From Symsagittifera roscoffensis (Eukaryota > Xenacoelomorpha > Acoela > Convolutidae): DNA of 64,000 nucleotides. The notes beneath the pieces are model-generated. The model searched no databases. It saw only the letters and a program-made list of their open reading frames with translations, and was not told the DNA's origin. This document shows positions 60,600 to 64,000 of the stretch, in pieces. The translations under genes and the position numbers were made by a program. The DNA lies in contig NC_087069.1 of NCBI RefSeq assembly GCF_963678635.1, positions 55,224,928 to 55,288,927 of the forward strand, read 5' to 3'. How positions within the stretch are numbered: the stretch's first letter is position 1; every line of letters begins with the position of its first letter.

Positions 60600-61039
60600 C
60601 CTTCTACTGTTAGTTTTTTTTACTCAAATTGACAGACAGTTCCGACATTTTTCTTGATCAATTGTCACGCTCGAAGTAGCGAAGTATTGTCTTTGTTCTA
60701 TAGGATTAGATTCACTCGTTAAATTTGTGGTCCCATTTTCTTCGGTTCCACGTTCCGCTGGATCTTCGTTCTGAGCAGAACTGATATATCTCTACTTTCA
60801 ACCTTGTTCGTCTGTCTCCCAAGAACTTTTGTCTCCTTGTCTCAACCATGTCGCCAGAAAATTTTTCTCCTTTCTTGTTCCAAGCCTCCTTATTATTACC
60901 TCAAATGTTTCAAAAATTGTAATCCTTTGTTTCTTTGGTATAAACTTTCTACAGCTATCAACCAGTATAGATATTCTAAAATTGTCCATGCTCATCTTAT
61001 AAGTGATCATAGTAATAAACCCCTCCTAATTCTTTGAAT
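60600..61039. other. Leader-like segment, nothing recognised
   Basis: Lies between the gag-region frames and the first LTR-like repeat. By position it would be the 5' leader. I could not identify a primer binding site. Confidence 0.3.
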
Positions 61040-61427
61040 ATCCGAATTAAGGGCAGTTACTACAGTGCAGTCACTTTCGATCCTCCACAGGTTGATATCC
61101 TACTTTCTGTACCAAACGGATTCAAAACATATCAGTGATACCCAACAGACGATTGTTGTTGTCCTTGAGACCCTTCCTGCTGCTTTTTGCACTGCTTTCT
61201 CGAATGGTCTTCTACTTCAATCACTTAATCCATTCGCATTGAGCGCAATTTTTTAACTGTTTTTGGTTTTTATGTTTCTGTTTTTCTTTTAGCTGATTTT
61301 GGTTTTTTTTTTCTCAGATACTATGCTACTGTTGTTTGGTTTTCTTTATATCGTTCCGTGTTTTTGGTCATATATCGCTCAGAGAGATATACATATAAGA
61401 CTGCAAGTCCTCATAATCAGCGTATCA
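61040..61427 (-). repeat. LTR-like direct repeat, copy 1
   Basis: Matches 62595-63262 in two blocks: 61040-61256 and 61276-61427. The second block ends CCTCATAATCAGCGTATC in both copies. On the minus strand it has TATATGTATATC (near 61395) and could be the 5' LTR of the element at 56281-60580. A matching 3' LTR was not found at the other end of that element. Confidence 0.55.
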
Positions 61428-61551
61428 AGAGACTACGAATCTGATTGAGTTATCACAGTGCATCCTATCTTTAATTTATGCACAGCAATGAAAAATTGTT
61501 GATTAGATAAAATATTATTATAGTCTGATGATGTTAGATAGTTAAAAGATA

Positions 61552-61839
61552 GTGAACTCAATACCCAATCAAGAAGCATTAATCATATTACGCAACTTGA
61601 ATAAGAAAGAATCGACAAATTCACGTGTATTACGATTAGTTTGTCGCAACTTAATATTCGATTTGGTTTCTAAAGAACGAGCTCTCCCTGTTTACTGTCG
61701 CACTAAAAAGAAAAACTTAAAGGCAGTATCTCTTTCTCAAGTGGGCGTCTATTGTACTCACAGAGTTTGGTATTATTTATCTGCCTTCGGATTGCCCAAG
61801 CTAGACCTACTAAAACTCTCAAGACAACCACTCTTTTGA
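61552..61839 (+). CDS. Unassigned 95-codon frame
   Basis: Opens at GTG and ends TGA. It is basic, with NKKESTNSRVLRLVCRN, and the C-terminal part has FGLPKLDLLKLSRQ. No family is supported. It lies between two LTR-like repeats, so it may be element-internal. Confidence 0.2.
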   Translation: MNSIPNQEALIILRNLNKKESTNSRVLRLVCRNLIFDLVSKERALPVYCRTKKKNLKAVSLSQVGVYCTHRVWYYLSAFGLPKLDLLKLSRQPLF

Positions 61840-62113
61840 AAAAAATCTGTTTTGGTTTCCAATGCGAATTATTTTAGCTTCGAGTTCTGTTATTGATCAG
61901 ACATAGGCTCGCGAATATCCGGGTTCAGACCATTAGTACTCTTTTTCTGTGGTCTTTTTGTTTTGTTTAAAGGCGAGTCACCAGGGTTTTCACAGGTTTT
62001 CTGTCCTGCTCGATCTGCCCATTTGCCCTAACATCCTAATATGTATCCACTAAATTGTCTTGTTTTCAATTACGTACGTCTTAGGATCCCTGCGTTCGTG
62101 TTCGTAGACTTTT

Positions 62114-62495
62114 AGACCCCTCCGGATTGGCGTTCAGGGACCCTTCCGAATTGACAAAACATGACCGATCCAGATTTGCGAAATCGGGTCCGCTCTGGAT
62201 TGGCAAAAACGGGGTTCATCCCACTTGGCAAAATGGGCCCTTGAGGATTGGAAAAAACGGGACCATTCCGGTTTGTTGAGAATATGACCCTTTCGGATTG
62301 TCAAAAAAATGGCCCTCCCGGATTGGCAAAAACATGACCATTCAGCATTTACGAAAATAGAACCCGTTCGGGAAGGGACCCTTCCGAGTTGGCAAAATTC
62401 GACCCTTCTGGATTGTTAAAAACCGGATGGCTCCGGAGTGGCAAAAATGGGACCCCTCCGTGTTTTCAAAAATCGATACTGAGACCCTTCCGGAT
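62114..62495. repeat. Degenerate 24-25-bp minisatellite
   Basis: About 15 variable units with consensus near GACCCTTCCGGATTGGCAAA followed by AACG. Individual units differ at several positions and lengths vary from 24 to 26, with one truncated unit near 62363. It is less AT-rich than its surroundings. Confidence 0.85.
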
Positions 62496-62594
62496 ACTAT
62501 CTTGATGCTCCATTATGCAAAAACAACTGTCTTGGAAGGGTTCACACTGACTTCGGACCCCCTCGTTATTGAAGCTAAGTGTTCGTTGAATATC

Positions 62595-63262
62595 CCATTT
62601 AAGTGCGGCTACTAAAGTGCAGTGACTTTCAATCTCCCACTAATTTATATCCTACTTTCTTTACCAAAAAATATTCAAAACGTTTTAGTGATACCCAGCA
62701 GACGATTGTTGTTGTCCTTGAGACTCTTCCTGCTGCTTTTTGCACTGCTTCCCGGAATGGTCTTCTACTCCAATGACTTGACCCATTCGCATTGAGCGCA
62801 AAGTTGAATTAGCGTGCTAAGTACTCAAACAACTCTGTGGTACAGGCACAAGAAGAAGGCTCTATGTTGATCGTAATGATCTTGACGTAAATTCCTGATC
62901 GTAAAATCCTGATCCCGACCGTAAAACCCTGACGATGCACATAGTTGCGAAAACGTTTGAAATTTACATTTTTAGCAAAAATTTCTTCTGTGATGATCCT
63001 GGTTTGATATTAAAATATTTTGTAACAAAATATCTATTAACAACAAACGGAAGGTCGAATCATATCTCGTCTGGGGGTTTATTTTTTCTTATTTTTTATT
63101 TTTGAAAACAGTTTCCGTTTTTCTTTTAAGTGATTTAGTTTTTTTTCTCAGATACTATACTACTGTTGTTTGGATTTCTGTAAATCATTCCGTGTTTTGG
63201 GTCATATATCGCTCAGGGAGATTTGCATATAAAACTGCTAGTCCTCATAATCAGCGTATCTT
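62595..63262 (-). repeat. LTR-like direct repeat, copy 2
   Basis: Matches 61040-61427 with an extra segment of about 280 bases (62815-63095) between its two blocks. The extra segment has an internal near-repeat CCTGATCGTAAAA. Identity in matching blocks is about 80-85% by eye. Confidence 0.55.
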
Positions 63263-63668
63263 TCCTCAAAACTGCTCCAGTAAAAACCATAAATTACATG
63301 CATTTTCCGAAATGATTCTGGTAGAATGGCACACTCCCTGCTGTTCACGAGAACTTGAACTCACGCGAGACTCAGCAAACAAAAAATTATAATCACTGCT
63401 TCAAATCCAGAACTAGAATTCTAATCAAAATTTTGATGTTTGAACCTAAAAAAAATATGACCCATTAAGATCAGTCAGAGCAACATAACAATGGAAAGTC
63501 TCCCGTAGAGTGAGAAGGTTATCCTTGTTATAGTTGGTCTTATCTTATCAAGGTTTGATGTCAAGATATATAAAAAGTGAAAACTGGTGAAAAAGTTTAC
63601 AATTGGTGAAAAGTGTTGCATATAATGTCTTACAATTGAGATACATAAAGACGCATACAAAATGTGGC

Positions 63669-63993
63669 ATTGAATATGCAATCCACACGCTAAGAGATCA
63701 AAACAGCAAAACTTCCGCCGATGCTGTTTAACTGATAGATGCCGAAAACGCTTTCAACTCGCTGAACCGAAAGCTGGCAATGAAAACAAGCGAGAGTCGG
63801 AGTGCTTGGTTCAGTTAAAGGAGCAGAATATAAATGTAAAAAGTTCCTCGAAGTTCAACAGAATGAGCTTATCAAATTTTTGAAAAAACTCGCTAAAACC
63901 TCCCCCCAAAAATTTTATGCCTGCTATAACAAAGGATTAAAGAAAAGCGTTCATTTCTTGCCACGACAACGTCTAACACAATGGAAAACTTAG
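63669..63993 (+). pseudogene. Reverse transcriptase fragment
   Basis: Reads IEYAIHTLRDQNS, then, after a TAA, LIDAENAFNSLNRKLAM, the RT motif A (Asp codon at 63738-63740). This form, with 'LIDA.NAFNSLNR', is known from abundant RT elements of cnidarians and other invertebrates. After a frame change, a 63-codon stretch (63802-63993) has SPQKFYACYNKGLKK, resembling the segment following the palm in the same family ('P..AY..F..GL...'). The YxDD box and the region between are deleted. The fragment runs to the window end. Confidence 0.6.
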
Positions 63994-64000
63994 AAATATG

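Noticed and set aside
61552-61839. Resemblance of the C-terminal FGLPKLDLLKL to ribosomal protein uS14
   Set aside because: The conserved zinc/Arg block and the final W are missing, spacing to the upstream LP is about eight residues too long, and the context is retroelement debris.
62114-62495. CRISPR-like array
   Set aside because: The units vary throughout and are contiguous. There are no constant repeats separated by unique spacers, and the window is eukaryotic in character.

Overview
This window reads as AT-rich nuclear DNA from an invertebrate animal. It has no long open frames, no operon-like gene packing and no rRNA or CRISPR arrays. It is filled with decayed LTR retrotransposons of the BEL/Pao and Ty3/Gypsy types. 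The phylum cannot be fixed from sequence alone; the retroelement families are of kinds common in cnidarians, arthropods and nematodes. I find no intact host gene.

Layout. 1-4905: two head-to-tail remnants of one LTR-element family, one with a clear primer-binding-site-like motif. 5280-5720: an LTR-like promoter and polyA patch, then a perfect 115-bp inverted repeat. 6275-6520: a probable integrase fragment. 7978-9851: a minus-strand decayed gene of unknown, lysine-rich, possibly coiled-coil character. 11853-35397: three near-identical tandem copies of a 7848-bp unit. Each unit carries a minus-strand BEL/Pao element (gag, protease trace, RNase H/connector, integrase) with a nested 1.3/1.5-kb duplication and a pair of tRNA-like Pol III modules. 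35398-41580: mostly unassigned. 41580-46370: a plus-strand Gypsy element with recognisable RT, integrase and diverged LTR-like ends. 46880-53730: a second tandem array, with two near-identical 2.72-kb copies flanked by older diverged copies. 56281-60580: a minus-strand Gypsy element (gag, protease, RT). 61040-63262: LTR-like direct repeats around a 24-25-bp minisatellite. 63669-64000: a plus-strand reverse transcriptase fragment.

Functionally nothing here acts as a pathway. All retroelement frames examined carry stops, frameshifts or lost catalytic residues. The notable biology is structural: recent large tandem amplification of dead retroelement DNA, nested duplications of different ages, a perfect palindrome, and tRNA-like modules close to the array boundary. 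No previously undescribed protein system could be supported. The best candidates for novelty are the 7.8-kb array, the 2.7-kb array with its repeated 133-codon frame, and the decayed gene at 7978-9851.
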